Of a stretch of DNA of 64,000 bases, positions 33,561-42,512 are shown one piece after another. The notes under the pieces are model-generated. The model had not been told where the DNA came from, did not search any database, and worked only from the letters and a program-made list of their open reading frames with translations. Made by a program: the position numbers and the translations under genes. Source of the stretch: Marivivens niveibacter (GTDB taxonomy: Bacteria; Pseudomonadota; Alphaproteobacteria; Rhodobacterales; Rhodobacteraceae). Position 1 is the first letter of the stretch. Each line of letters opens with the position of its first letter. The stretch is from assembly GCF_002150005.2 (NCBI RefSeq), contig NZ_MSPP01000001.1, positions 868,001 through 932,000 on the forward strand, written 5' to 3'.

Positions 33561-36338
33561 ATGACATTCGAATCCCGTATTTCCCGCGCCCCAAGAGCTT
33601 ATGATACTGACCGCGCTGACGAATTGGCGGCAGCCTTTCGCGATTTGCCCCCGGCAACTGTCAACGTAATCCACGGCGCGGCGGGGTGTAGCCCGTATTT
33701 AGCGACCCTTTTGACCAAAGAGGCCGATTGGATACGCGCCGCATTGGATGACCCCGAAAAAGCATTAGCCGATGAAATTGATCGAGCGCGCGCAGTGAGC
33801 CGCGAGGATCTGAGCATCGAGCTGCGCCGCGCGAAGCGGCGTGTTGCGTTGATCACGGGGCTTGCCGATGTGGCCGGTGTTTGGCCGCTAGAAACAGTGA
33901 CTGCAGCCTTATCTGATTTCGCCGATGCCAGCGTAGATGATTGTTTGCGTCAGTTGGTTGGGCATGAAATTGCGCGTGGCAAAATCCCTGGCCTGACCGA
34001 ACAGGACGCAGAAACGGCTGCTGGTATGTTCGCATTGTCGATGGGCAAAGGCGGCGCCGGCGAACTGAACTATTCCTCTGATATCGACCTAATCGTTTTG
34101 TTCGACAGTGATCGATTTGACGCCTCTAACTATGACGATGCGCGCGCTGCGTTTATCCGCGCAACGCGGAAAATGGCGACCACCATGTCCGATGTTACCG
34201 ATCAGGGCTATGTGTTCCGAACCGATCTACGACTGCGTCCAGACGCAAGTGTAACCCCAGTCTGTTTGTCGACTGACGCCGCAGAACATTATTACGAAAG
34301 CGTCGGGCGGACGTGGGAACGCGCCGCCTATATCAAAGCGCGGGCAGGTGCGGGAGATGTCAAAGCGGGCGAGCGTTTTTTAAAAACCATGCAGCCCTTT
34401 GTTTGGCGGAAACATCTGGATTTTGCATCCATACAAGACGCCCATGATATGCGGTTAAAAATACGCGATCACAAAGGTTTGGCAGGAGATCTTAAGTTAG
34501 ACGGCCACAATATAAAATTGGGTCGCGGCGGTATCCGTGAGATCGAATTTTTCACGCAAACACGCCAACTGATCGCGGGCGGGCGCGATCCAGATTTGCG
34601 TGTTCGCGATACAAAAACAGGATTGGAACGGCTGGCTGCGGCTGGCTGGGTGCCTGTGGATGATGCGAAAACCTTGTATGATCATTACAGATACCACCGT
34701 GAAATCGAACACCGATTGCAGATGGTTGCGGACCAGCAAACCCATTCTTTGCCAACATCGGATGCTGGTTGGGAACGTCTGGCGGCATTCGTGGATATGG
34801 ATGTTGCGGCGTTACGTGCTGAACTATCGGACCGTAGTGAACAGGTTCATGCACTGACCGAAGGCTTTTTTGCGCCAGATGCCGCGCCAGTCGAACCCGT
34901 TGATGACTTTGGCGCGGATTTTGTAGCGCGTTGGCACAGCTATCCTGCTTTGCGATCCGAACGGGCGGTGGAAATATTCAAACGCCTACGACCAGAGATT
35001 TTCGCTCGTTTAAAAGAGGCCGCCAAACCAGAAGAAGCCTTGCTGCAATTCGATGGTTTTCTGCGTGGCCTTCCTGCGGGTGTGCAGCTGTTTTCTCTGT
35101 TTGATGCGAACCCCCAACTGACCAAATTAATCGTCGATATTTGTGCGACGGCACCTGCATTGGCCAAATATTTGTCGCGCAATTCAGACGTTTTTGACAT
35201 GGTTATTGGAGGTGATTTTTTCGCGCCTTGGCCAGGAACGGATGCATTAACCCAAATGTTGTCCGAAGATTTGGATCGTGCCGGCGATTATGAGGACGCA
35301 TTAAATGCTGCCCGTCGTTTCATGAAGGAATGGCATTTCCGCATCGGTGTCCACCACTTGCAGGGGCTGATTTCGGGTTCGGAAAGTGGCACTCAATACA
35401 GTGACTTAGCCAGCTCTGTTATTGCGGGGTTGTGGCCTGTTGTGGTGGATGAATTTGCCCGAAAACATGGTCCGATGCCGGGGGCTGGCGCGGTTGTTTT
35501 GGGGATGGGGTCGCTGGGGGCTGCGCGTTTGAATGCGGGGTCTGATCTGGATTTGATTATGATCTACGATCCGCAAGATGCGACGGAATCCGACGGACGG
35601 CGCCCGCTTGCGGTGCGCCCGTATTATGCACGTCTGACCCAAGCGCTCATCACTGCCGTGACGGCTCCTATGGCGGATGGCCAACTGTATGAGGTTGATA
35701 TGCGTTTGCGTCCGTCAGGGCGTCAGGGTCCGGTTGCAACGTCGTTGTCTTCGTTCGACACCTATCAACATACCGAAGCGTGGACGTGGGAACATTTGGC
35801 GCTGACACGTGCGCGGCCCATCGCAGGTAGTAAAGAATTGGCCGACCGCGTAGAAACATTGCGTCGCGCGATTTTGCAGGAAAAGTCCAACGGCGAAACC
35901 ATTCTAGCCGATGTCGCCGAAATGCGCCGCCGCCTGTCCGTAGCCAAAGCGCCAGACGGCGTTTGGGACGCAAAAAACGGCGCGGGTCGGTTGATGGACG
36001 TTGAACTATGCTCGCAAACGGCGGCGTTGCGGGCAGGGGCGCCTGTGCGCGGCGTGGCAGAACAAATCAATGCGGGTGTCGTCTCTGGCTGGTTTGATGC
36101 CGCGGATGAAGCGGCGCTATGCCGGTCCGCCAGTCTATTTTGGTCGTTGCAGGCGGCCGCGCGTTTGTTGACGGGGGGGACACTCGACCCTGAAAAACTG
36201 GGCGAAGGCGGTTTGCGGTTTATCTTGCGTGAAACGGGGTTTGATGATGTTGCGTCGCTTACACAGGAAATGGAGCGGGTCGCAGCGGAGGCGAACACGG
36301 TCATCAGTCAGCTATTGGGAGAGGTTGAACATGGCTAA
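33561..36338 (+). CDS. glnE: Glutamine synthetase adenylyltransferase/adenylyl-removing enzyme
   Basis: 925 residues, the family length. It adds or removes AMP on glutamine synthetase in response to PII and glutamine. Two nucleotidyltransferase domains are visible: the N-terminal deadenylylase with KGGAGELNYSSDIDLIVLFD around residue 162, and the C-terminal adenylylase with MGSLGAARLNAGSDLDLIM around 650. Each is followed by a helical bundle. ATG 33561 (MTFESRIS) was chosen because upstream in-frame residues look non-coding, but the ribosome site is weak. The last 8 bases overlap the next small gene. Confidence 0.94.
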   Translation: MTFESRISRAPRAYDTDRADELAAAFRDLPPATVNVIHGAAGCSPYLATLLTKEADWIRAALDDPEKALADEIDRARAVSREDLSIELRRAKRRVALITGLADVAGVWPLETVTAALSDFADASVDDCLRQLVGHEIARGKIPGLTEQDAETAAGMFALSMGKGGAGELNYSSDIDLIVLFDSDRFDASNYDDARAAFIRATRKMATTMSDVTDQGYVFRTDLRLRPDASVTPVCLSTDAAEHYYESVGRTWERAAYIKARAGAGDVKAGERFLKTMQPFVWRKHLDFASIQDAHDMRLKIRDHKGLAGDLKLDGHNIKLGRGGIREIEFFTQTRQLIAGGRDPDLRVRDTKTGLERLAAAGWVPVDDAKTLYDHYRYHREIEHRLQMVADQQTHSLPTSDAGWERLAAFVDMDVAALRAELSDRSEQVHALTEGFFAPDAAPVEPVDDFGADFVARWHSYPALRSERAVEIFKRLRPEIFARLKEAAKPEEALLQFDGFLRGLPAGVQLFSLFDANPQLTKLIVDICATAPALAKYLSRNSDVFDMVIGGDFFAPWPGTDALTQMLSEDLDRAGDYEDALNAARRFMKEWHFRIGVHHLQGLISGSESGTQYSDLASSVIAGLWPVVVDEFARKHGPMPGAGAVVLGMGSLGAARLNAGSDLDLIMIYDPQDATESDGRRPLAVRPYYARLTQALITAVTAPMADGQLYEVDMRLRPSGRQGPVATSLSSFDTYQHTEAWTWEHLALTRARPIAGSKELADRVETLRRAILQEKSNGETILADVAEMRRRLSVAKAPDGVWDAKNGAGRLMDVELCSQTAALRAGAPVRGVAEQINAGVVSGWFDAADEAALCRSASLFWSLQAAARLLTGGTLDPEKLGEGGLRFILRETGFDDVASLTQEMERVAAEANTVISQLLGEVEHG

Positions 36339-36603
36339 GGACGCATTGGACCCCACAGGGGTCATCGCGGAATCCTTTAAGATCGAAGGGATCGGACCAG
36401 AGGATTGTCGCGGCATTTTTCTGGACTGGGCGCTGAAAATGCCTGTGGACGCGGATAATGCGGCGCTGATCGGTCAGCTACTGGCCCGTCACGCGAATGA
36501 ACCGCAAGATCATCCGATGATCGCTGTGTTAAAGGATGCGCTGCAACCGATGGACCGTCCGCGGCGCCGTGGTGGATACCGCAGTCGTCCGCGCGAAAAT
36601 TAA
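36331..36603 (+). CDS. Small conserved protein coupled to glnE
   Basis: 90 residues beginning MAKDALDPTGVIAESF, starting inside the end of glnE with GGGAGAGG upstream, so coupled in translation. It has an acidic helical body (GPEDCRGIFLDWALKMP) and a basic, Arg/Pro-rich tail (DRPRRRGGYRSRPREN). There is no membrane segment. I recognise it only as a small protein commonly seen after glnE in Rhodobacteraceae; function unknown. Its stop overlaps the convergent PIN gene by 4 bp. Confidence 0.75.
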   Translation: MAKDALDPTGVIAESFKIEGIGPEDCRGIFLDWALKMPVDADNAALIGQLLARHANEPQDHPMIAVLKDALQPMDRPRRRGGYRSRPREN

Positions 36604-37139
36604 CCCAGCGCTTTGCCAAGGCGCGGTAATCGCGCCTTTTTCAACAGGTTCCGCATCGTCCAATCGCCGTCGGATAGGCGGCGGGCCTCGGCCAGAACCG
36701 CATTGGCGGCGGTTTCGACCTGTTCGGGGTGATCGAGCCACAGGCCATATAGAAACCCGTCGGGGTCAAAACGATCTACGCCTTCTTCGGCCAGATATTG
36801 TTTGGGGAAGTCTTTCATATTCACGGTCATGATCGCATCGCAGGATCCCGCGACCGCGCTGGCCAGAACGTGAATATCGTTTTCATCCGGCAGCCACAGC
36901 CGCTGTTCAATATGCGGCGCCGCGGGGACGATTGCGCGGGGGAAACGCACGGCTAGGGCGGCGATTTCACCGCGGGCGATGACCTCGGCCCCGTCGCCCA
37001 ATTTGATCGTGCCGCGCGCCCATTCCTCTAGGATGCGATCAGACCAACGTGGTTCAAACAGACCTTGGTCTGCGACCCCTAAGATGATTTCGCGCATCAC
37101 TGTTGGAAACAGCACGCAGGCGTCGATCAGGACCCTCAC
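36600..37139 (-). CDS. PIN domain protein
   Basis: 179 residues. The PIN nuclease pattern is visible: VLIDACVLFPT at the N-terminus (Asp6), an acidic residue in ILEEWARG near 38, and LPDENDIHVLASAVAGSCDAIMTVNMKDFP near 84-114 with the remaining acidic residues. PIN proteins cut single-stranded RNA. No antitoxin gene precedes it: its start overlaps the RlmI-like gene by 4 bp, so it is the second gene of that operon. A house-keeping RNase or an orphan toxin are both possible. A plus-strand terminator lies within its 3' coding part. Confidence 0.83.
   Translation of the reverse strand: MRVLIDACVLFPTVMREIILGVADQGLFEPRWSDRILEEWARGTIKLGDGAEVIARGEIAALAVRFPRAIVPAAPHIEQRLWLPDENDIHVLASAVAGSCDAIMTVNMKDFPKQYLAEEGVDRFDPDGFLYGLWLDHPEQVETAANAVLAEARRLSDGDWTMRNLLKKARLPRLGKALG
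36618..36641 (+). terminator. Terminator of the glnE transcript, inside the PIN gene
   Basis: AAGGCGCG, loop GTAAT, CGCGCCTT and then TTT on the plus strand, 15 bp after the stop of the small gene following glnE. It lies within the last codons of the convergent PIN-domain gene. Confidence 0.65.
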
Positions 37140-38332
37140 AGGCGGAAGAACACGGATTTTAGGTATCCGCTTTCTGCCAGTTGCGGCATCAGCGGGTGGT
37201 CTGCGCCAGCGTATCCAGTGTGAATGATCTGTGCGCTGCGGCCCGCACGGCCGATCCCGCGAACGGATGCGTTGCGGAATTTTGTGATTTCAGCGGCGTG
37301 CGAACACGAACACAGCACCAAATAGCCGCCTTCGCGGACCAAAGGTGCGGCCAAACGGGCTACGCGTTCGTAGGCACGTAGGCCAGGCTCTAGCGCCTTT
37401 TTCGATGGGGCGAATGCGGGCGGGTCGCAGACGACGACATCGAATGTTTCGCCTTCGGACCCTAGGGCCGAAAGCACGTCGAATGCGTCGCCTTGGCGGG
37501 TGCTGAATTTATCCGCCATGCCCATAGCCGCCGCACCATCCGTGGCCAGAGACAGAGCAGGGGCCGATCCATCAACAGCAAGTGCCGAGGATGCGCCGCC
37601 AGCCAAAGCCGCTAAGGAAAAGCCGCCGACGTGGGAAAACACGTCCAACACTCGCGCGTCTTTGGACAGCGACGCAGCAAAAGCGTGGTTCGGGCGTTGG
37701 TCAAAGAATAGGCCGGTTTTCTGGCCGCCCATGACGTCCGCCATATAAATCGCGCCGTTCATGGGCACAGGGATCGGCGCGTCTGGCGCAGTGCCTGCGG
37801 TGATGGACATGGTTTCTTCCAGCCCCTCCAGTGCGCGTGCACGGCCCGAACCGTTCATGATAACGGTTTTCACGCCGACCATGTCCTGCAACGCGGCAGT
37901 AATTTCAGGCATCAGTTTATCGGCCCAAGCGGCATTCGGCTGCACAACGGCCAAATCGCCAAAACGATCGATGATGACGCCGGGCATACCGTCGGCTTCG
38001 GCGTGGATCAGGCGATAGAACGGGTCGGCAAACAGACGGTCACGATGCGCAAGCGCACGGGCCAGTTTCGCGGCGATCCAGTTCTGATCGATAACCGCAT
38101 CTGGATTACGGTCCAACATGCGCACGATGATGCGCGAATTTGGGTTCACGGCTACAACGCCCATGTCCTGACGTTCGGCATCTTGTAGGGTCGCGATCGC
38201 GCCCGGTTCGATGTTTTTAGTCCGGCGGTCGACAACCAGATCGTTGGAATAAACCCATGGATAGCCGAACCGAATGGAGCGGGCATCAGCTTTGGGCATG
38301 AGGCGGACAATAGGCAAAGGGGACGTGTTCAT
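37136..38332 (-). CDS. Class I SAM-dependent rRNA methyltransferase, RlmI-like
   Basis: 398 residues from MNTSPLPIVRL, with AAGGGG five bases before the ATG. It has an N-terminal PUA-like domain (1-75, with RFGYPWVYSNDLV) and a central part containing EADGMPGVIIDRFGD. The methyltransferase domain has VLDVFSHVGGFSLAALAGGA near 208 and the catalytic-region motif VVVCDPPAFAPSK near 285. The family methylates C5 of cytosine in 23S rRNA (C1962 in E. coli). The related cysteine position LVLCSCSHAAE near 337 is present. Confidence 0.9.
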   Translation of the reverse strand: MNTSPLPIVRLMPKADARSIRFGYPWVYSNDLVVDRRTKNIEPGAIATLQDAERQDMGVVAVNPNSRIIVRMLDRNPDAVIDQNWIAAKLARALAHRDRLFADPFYRLIHAEADGMPGVIIDRFGDLAVVQPNAAWADKLMPEITAALQDMVGVKTVIMNGSGRARALEGLEETMSITAGTAPDAPIPVPMNGAIYMADVMGGQKTGLFFDQRPNHAFAASLSKDARVLDVFSHVGGFSLAALAGGASSALAVDGSAPALSLATDGAAAMGMADKFSTRQGDAFDVLSALGSEGETFDVVVCDPPAFAPSKKALEPGLRAYERVARLAAPLVREGGYLVLCSCSHAAEITKFRNASVRGIGRAGRSAQIIHTGYAGADHPLMPQLAESGYLKSVFFRL

Positions 38333-38373
38333 AACGTCCCCTTTAAATTGTTTCATCTGCGCCGAAAAGCGGT

Positions 38374-38958
38374 TTAGTGCGTTAAAGTCGATGACAGCAG
38401 CGGCACCAAGTAGTCTTTGACGTACTGACGTTCTGTATAACCGCTTGCATCCATATAAATCGCCGCTTCTGGAGTGGAGACCAAGGACACTTCGATTTCG
38501 GTTGGACCTTCAATGACGGCGTCCGTCACAGCATCGCGTACAACATATGTATAGTGGATGTCGTAATCGCCTTTGTAGGCGTAACGCGAATGTTGGGTCA
38601 TGCCGTGGAATTTGGTGACGGTCAGGTCTACGACGACGTCCACATCGCCCTGCATCAGTTCGGCGCCTTCTGCTGCGGCTTCTTCGAACAAAACGCGCAG
38701 TTGTTCGTGACGGTCAAAGCCCAGATCGCCGCGCCAAACAATGTCGGCACGTGGTTTGATCGAATTCGCTTCGGACACGGACAGGTTCAGCGGAACCGAA
38801 ATACGAACGTCTTTGACCGTATATGTCGGCAAATATTGATCGGATACGTCAGCCAACGGCAGCTGAACCGTTGCGTTACGCGTCACATCGTCGCCCATTG
38901 TACAGCCCGCAACAAAAGCGGCCAATAAACATGCGCAAGCGGCTTTGATCAGTTGCAT
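38374..38958 (-). CDS. Lipoprotein of unknown function (DUF6778-like)
   Basis: 194 residues. Lipoprotein signal peptide: 18 hydrophobic residues followed by the lipobox VAGC, with Cys19 as the likely acylated residue. The mature part is beta-rich, with blocks ISVPLNLSVSEANSI, VVVDLTVTKFHGMT and YVVRDAVTDAVIEGPTEIEV. I recall such a family in Rhodobacteraceae (DUF6778), but that name is from memory. It lies 41 bp from the RlmI-like gene in the same direction and diverges from edd. Confidence 0.7.
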   Translation of the reverse strand: MQLIKAACACLLAAFVAGCTMGDDVTRNATVQLPLADVSDQYLPTYTVKDVRISVPLNLSVSEANSIKPRADIVWRGDLGFDRHEQLRVLFEEAAAEGAELMQGDVDVVVDLTVTKFHGMTQHSRYAYKGDYDIHYTYVVRDAVTDAVIEGPTEIEVSLVSTPEAAIYMDASGYTERQYVKDYLVPLLSSTLTH

Positions 38959-38978
38959 CGTCTCGTCCTTTCAGCACA

Positions 38979-39002
38979 CCCCAATTTTTCTGGGGTTTTT
39001 TA
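38979..39002 (+). terminator. Terminator-like hairpin in the lipoprotein-edd divergent gap
   Basis: CCCCA, loop ATTTTTC, TGGGG, then TTTTTT on the plus strand. There is no plus-strand gene just upstream, so it would stop only antisense transcripts from the lipoprotein region, or it may be chance. The stem is short. Confidence 0.4.
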
Positions 39003-39122
39003 GTCGGAAACAAAGGTGTTTCTCGAAAGTTTGATTAAATATCCTTTCGAATAGTGACGGAACTAAGGCGCGGTTCGTGCGATTTAATGGTATCTTGCTG
39101 TTCGCAATGAGATATTTTGAGA

Positions 39123-39142
39123 TATTGTTAGCGGTAACAATA
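39123..39142. promoter_or_regulatory. LacI-type operator upstream of edd
   Basis: An 18/20 palindrome with arms ATTGTTA and TAACAAT around GCGG. The core TGTTAGCGGTAACA (39126-39139) lies 43 bp before the edd ATG. The site overlaps where the promoter or the transcript start should lie, which suits repression. It is the best copy of the motif also seen twice before the aldolase gene. Confidence 0.65.
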
Positions 39143-39182
39143 CGTGATAGTGGAGAGCCAAGCAAAGCCAAAGGAGATTCCC

Positions 39183-40988
39183 ATGGCCCTCAACGCCAAA
39201 ATCGTTGAAGTCACAGATCGTATTCGGAAACGCAGTGAACAATCGCGTTCGGCTTATTTGGACCATATGTCCGCCGCTGCTGCCGAAGGTCCACGTCGCG
39301 CTCATTTGACATGTGGTAACCAAGCGCACGCATATGCCGCCATGGGCGATGACAAAGCGGCGTTGGTTGATGAACGCGCACCGAATATTGGCATCATTAC
39401 TGCGTATAATGATATGTTGTCGGCGCACCAGCCGTATGAAAAGTTCCCTGATATCATCCGCAATGTGGCCCGTTCGGTCGGTGCCACCGCCCAAGTCGCG
39501 GGCGGTGTTCCCGCAATGTGTGACGGCGTGACCCAAGGCCAAACAGGCATGGAATTGTCGCTGTTTTCGCGTGACGTCATTGCCTTGGCCGCGGGTGTTG
39601 GTCTGTCGCACAATGTGTTCGACAGTTCACTATACTTGGGCGTTTGCGACAAAATCGTGCCCGGTCTGGTGATGGCAGCGGCGACTTTCGGTTATATCCC
39701 AGCGGTTTTCGTACCGGCAGGCCCAATGACCAGCGGTTTGCCCAACGATCAAAAGGCAAAGGTCCGTCAGCAATTCGCCACAGGCGAGGTTGGCCGTGAC
39801 AAATTGATGGAAGCCGAGATGGCCTCCTACCACGGGCCAGGCACCTGCACATTCTACGGCACTGCGAACACGAACCAGATGCTGATGGAGTTCATGGGGC
39901 TGCATCTTCCAGGATCGTCCTTTGTGAACCCTAACACGCCAATGCGCGACGCGCTGACCTATGCGGCAGTTGAACGCGCGGCGCAGATCACATCGCTGGG
40001 CAATGAATTTACGCCCGCTTGTGACGTGTTGGACGAACGTGCGTTTGTTAATGGTCTGGTTGGTCTGATGGCCACTGGTGGTTCGACGAACCTTGTTCTG
40101 CACTTGCCAGCCATGGCGCGCGCCGCAGGTATCCAACTGGATCTAGAGGATTTTTCGGACCTGTCCGAAGTCGTGCCGCTACTTGCCAAGGTCTATCCAA
40201 ACGGTCTGGCGGACGTTAACCATTTCCACGCAGCTGGTGGTTTGCAGTTCATGATTTCCGAACTGCTGAACGCGGGCCTGTTGCATGATGATGTGACCAC
40301 CGTCGCTGGCAAAGGCATGGATCGGTATACTCAGGAACCTAAACTGGACGGCGCCACCGTGAAATACGAGGCTGGCCCAACCGAGACGCTGAACGACAAA
40401 ATTCTGCGACCTGTATCCGAACCGTTCAGCGCCCATGGCGGCCTGACGCAGCTATCGGGCAATCTGGGCCGCGGCGTGATCAAAGTGTCGGCCGTTGCCG
40501 AAGAGCGCCGCATTGTCGAAGCCCCATGCCGCATTTTCCACGATCAAGCCGACGTGAAAAAAGCGTTCCAGAACGGTGAATTCACCAGCGACACAATCGT
40601 TGTTGTGCGCTTCCAAGGCCCATCAGCAAACGGTATGCCAGAGCTTCATTCTCTGACGCCAACCCTGTCGGTTTTGCAGGATCGCGGGCTAAAGGTCGCG
40701 CTGGTCACTGATGGCCGTATGTCGGGCGCATCGGGCAAAGTACCCGCCGCGATTCATGTGAGCCCAGAAGCAAAGAACGGTGGCCCATTGGCCTATCTGC
40801 AAGACGGTGATGTTGTTCGTCTGGATGCGATCGCTGGCACGCTAGAGGTGGTTGGCGTAGATCTATCGACGCGTGATGCGGCTGTTGCTGATTTGACTGC
40901 CAACGGCAACGGCGTTGGCCGCGAATTGTTCGAAGTGTTCCGCCGTAATGTGGGGCTTGCCTCCGAAGGTGCTGGCGTCGTCGTTTAA
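39183..40988 (+). CDS. edd: 6-phosphogluconate dehydratase
   Basis: 601 residues, the full Edd length. It dehydrates 6-phosphogluconate to 2-keto-3-deoxy-6-phosphogluconate, the first step of the Entner-Doudoroff pathway. It belongs to the IlvD/Edd family with a labile [4Fe-4S] cluster. Visible blocks are [34 protein letters not shown] (cluster cysteine), [32 protein letters not shown], and [19 protein letters not shown] near the end. ATG 39183 has AAAGGAG at 39170-39176. It forms an operon with eda 42 bp downstream. Confidence 0.97.
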   Translation: MALNAKIVEVTDRIRKRSEQSRSAYLDHMSAAAAEGPRRAHLTCGNQAHAYAAMGDDKAALVDERAPNIGIITAYNDMLSAHQPYEKFPDIIRNVARSVGATAQVAGGVPAMCDGVTQGQTGMELSLFSRDVIALAAGVGLSHNVFDSSLYLGVCDKIVPGLVMAAATFGYIPAVFVPAGPMTSGLPNDQKAKVRQQFATGEVGRDKLMEAEMASYHGPGTCTFYGTANTNQMLMEFMGLHLPGSSFVNPNTPMRDALTYAAVERAAQITSLGNEFTPACDVLDERAFVNGLVGLMATGGSTNLVLHLPAMARAAGIQLDLEDFSDLSEVVPLLAKVYPNGLADVNHFHAAGGLQFMISELLNAGLLHDDVTTVAGKGMDRYTQEPKLDGATVKYEAGPTETLNDKILRPVSEPFSAHGGLTQLSGNLGRGVIKVSAVAEERRIVEAPCRIFHDQADVKKAFQNGEFTSDTIVVVRFQGPSANGMPELHSLTPTLSVLQDRGLKVALVTDGRMSGASGKVPAAIHVSPEAKNGGPLAYLQDGDVVRLDAIAGTLEVVGVDLSTRDAAVADLTANGNGVGRELFEVFRRNVGLASEGAGVVV

Positions 40989-41030
40989 GACGCCAACACT
41001 GTTACCAAATAAATTCAAAAGGAAATTCAG

Positions 41031-41672
41031 ATGACACCTGAAGTCGCCTCTGTCGAAGCCCGCAAAATCTGTAAACTTGCGCCTGTTGTCCCTGTGTTGG
41101 TCGTCGAAGACGCAAGCACCGCCGCCGATCTGGCGCGTGCATTGGTTGCCGGTGGTTTGCCTGCACTAGAGGTCACGCTGCGCACGGCCTCTGCGCTGGA
41201 CGTGATCCGTGAGATGTCGCAAGTCGAAGGCGGCGTTGTCGGCGCGGGCACATTGCTGACGGCAGAAGATGTGGAGAAAGCAAAAGAAGCCGGTGCGAAA
41301 TTCGGCGTTGCCCCTGGCGCGACCGATAAGCTGCTGGACGCTTGCGAAGCGAACGACCTGCCACTGTTGCCAGGTGCATCGACCGCGTCCGAAGTGATGC
41401 GTTTGCTAGAGCGTGGCTATACCGTTCAAAAGTTTTTTCCCGCCGAAGCAAACGGCGGCGCACCCGCGTTGAAAGCCATTGGCGCGCCGTTGCCACAGGT
41501 TAATTTCTGCCCAACTGGCGGTATTTCGATGAAAAACGTTGGTGACTACCTATCGCTGTCCAACGTCCTGTGCTGTGGCGGATCGTGGGTCGCACCAAAA
41601 GATCTGGTCAACGCGGGCGATTGGGCTGGGATCGAAGCGCTGGCAAAAGAGGCCGCCGCACTGCCACGCTAA
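41031..41672 (+). CDS. eda: KDPG/KHG aldolase
   Basis: 213 residues. It splits 2-keto-3-deoxy-6-phosphogluconate into pyruvate and glyceraldehyde 3-phosphate, the second Entner-Doudoroff step. Glu in ALEVTLRTASAL (about residue 45) and the Schiff-base lysine in TVQKFFPAEANGG (about 134) are present, with CPTGGISMKN near the phosphate site. It is co-transcribed with edd and ends at a strong terminator. With edd and the upstream operator it makes a complete inducible pathway unit. Confidence 0.97.
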   Translation: MTPEVASVEARKICKLAPVVPVLVVEDASTAADLARALVAGGLPALEVTLRTASALDVIREMSQVEGGVVGAGTLLTAEDVEKAKEAGAKFGVAPGATDKLLDACEANDLPLLPGASTASEVMRLLERGYTVQKFFPAEANGGAPALKAIGAPLPQVNFCPTGGISMKNVGDYLSLSNVLCCGGSWVAPKDLVNAGDWAGIEALAKEAAALPR

Positions 41673-41696
41673 GGTCGAGACTGTTTTAAAAAGGGC

Positions 41697-41725
41697 AAAG
41701 CCCGAAGCGTTGCTTCGGGCTTTGT
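41697..41725 (+). terminator. Terminator of edd-eda
   Basis: AAAGCCCGAAGC, loop GTT, GCTTCGGGCTTT and GTT, 25 bp after the eda stop. The A and T flanks also allow use from the minus strand, after the M48 gene. Confidence 0.85.
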
Positions 41726-41794
41726 TCGTTCTGGTGGCGCCTGCGGCGGGCAGGGGGCAAAGCCCCCAAATGGACCTGCGGCCATTTTCCCCCA

Positions 41795-42475
41795 CTATGT
41801 CCAGTTCCCAGCGTTTTTGCGGATGGCCGCGATACGTTCGGGTGATTTGGGGTGGCTTAGTAGCCACGCAGGGGTGCCATTCGCGCGGCCACCCGTAAGG
41901 CGATCCAGTTTTTGGAATAAAGTGACCTGAGGCTCTGCGCCGATACCCGATTTCATAAGCAACGCGGTGGCGTAGGCGTCGGCTTCGAATTCATCTTTGC
42001 GCGAAAGGCGTGCTGCCAGCAAGGCAATGACAGCGTTGGCGATCCATGGGCCGACGATGGGAATGAAACGCCCAATAACTGTCATCAGGATTACGCGCAG
42101 GGCGTTTTGACTGCTGAAATCGATCATGCGCCTGCGGGAATGCCCCAACGCGACGTGGCCCATTTCATGGGCGATGACTGAGGCGAGTTCTGATGCAGTC
42201 ACTTCGTCGGATTGAAGTTTGCGCAGGAAGCCCCGGGTAATAAAAATGCGACCATCTGGCGCCGCGAGCCCGTTAATTTGATCGACTTCGTAAACGAAAA
42301 CGCGGATGCGGGGTAAATCTAAAGCTTGCGCAAGTTGGCGAAGCACTGGCTGAAGTTTGGGTTCGACCAATTCCGTTGACCGTTCATTCAGTTCCTTTTT
42401 CAGTCGCCACGCCGAAAAATGCCACATGGCAAGGCCGTAAAGAAGGATCAGAACAAAGGGCAGAAATTTGATCAT
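41795..42475 (-). CDS. M48 family metallopeptidase
   Basis: 226 residues from MIKFLPFVLILLYG. One N-terminal membrane helix (3-22) is followed by a peptidase domain with the zinc motif HEMGH in VIAHEMGHVALGHSRRR (about 115). An amphipathic hydrophobic stretch (VILMTVIGRFIPIVGPWIANAVIAL) follows, then a downstream glutamate in RKDEFEADAYA as third zinc ligand. It is of the HtpX/Ste24-like, membrane-attached quality-control type. It is the last gene of the long minus-strand run that begins with the MoxR gene, 37 bp after the DedA gene. Confidence 0.9.
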   Translation of the reverse strand: MIKFLPFVLILLYGLAMWHFSAWRLKKELNERSTELVEPKLQPVLRQLAQALDLPRIRVFVYEVDQINGLAAPDGRIFITRGFLRKLQSDEVTASELASVIAHEMGHVALGHSRRRMIDFSSQNALRVILMTVIGRFIPIVGPWIANAVIALLAARLSRKDEFEADAYATALLMKSGIGAEPQVTLFQKLDRLTGGRANGTPAWLLSHPKSPERIAAIRKNAGNWT

Positions 42476-42512
42476 GGTGCAGATATGGGGCCGAGGACAG
42501 TGGCAGGCAAGA

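Noticed and set aside
41726-41795. GGGGGC-AAA-GCCCCC repeat after eda as a second terminator
   Set aside because: No T-run follows and a stronger terminator lies just before it.
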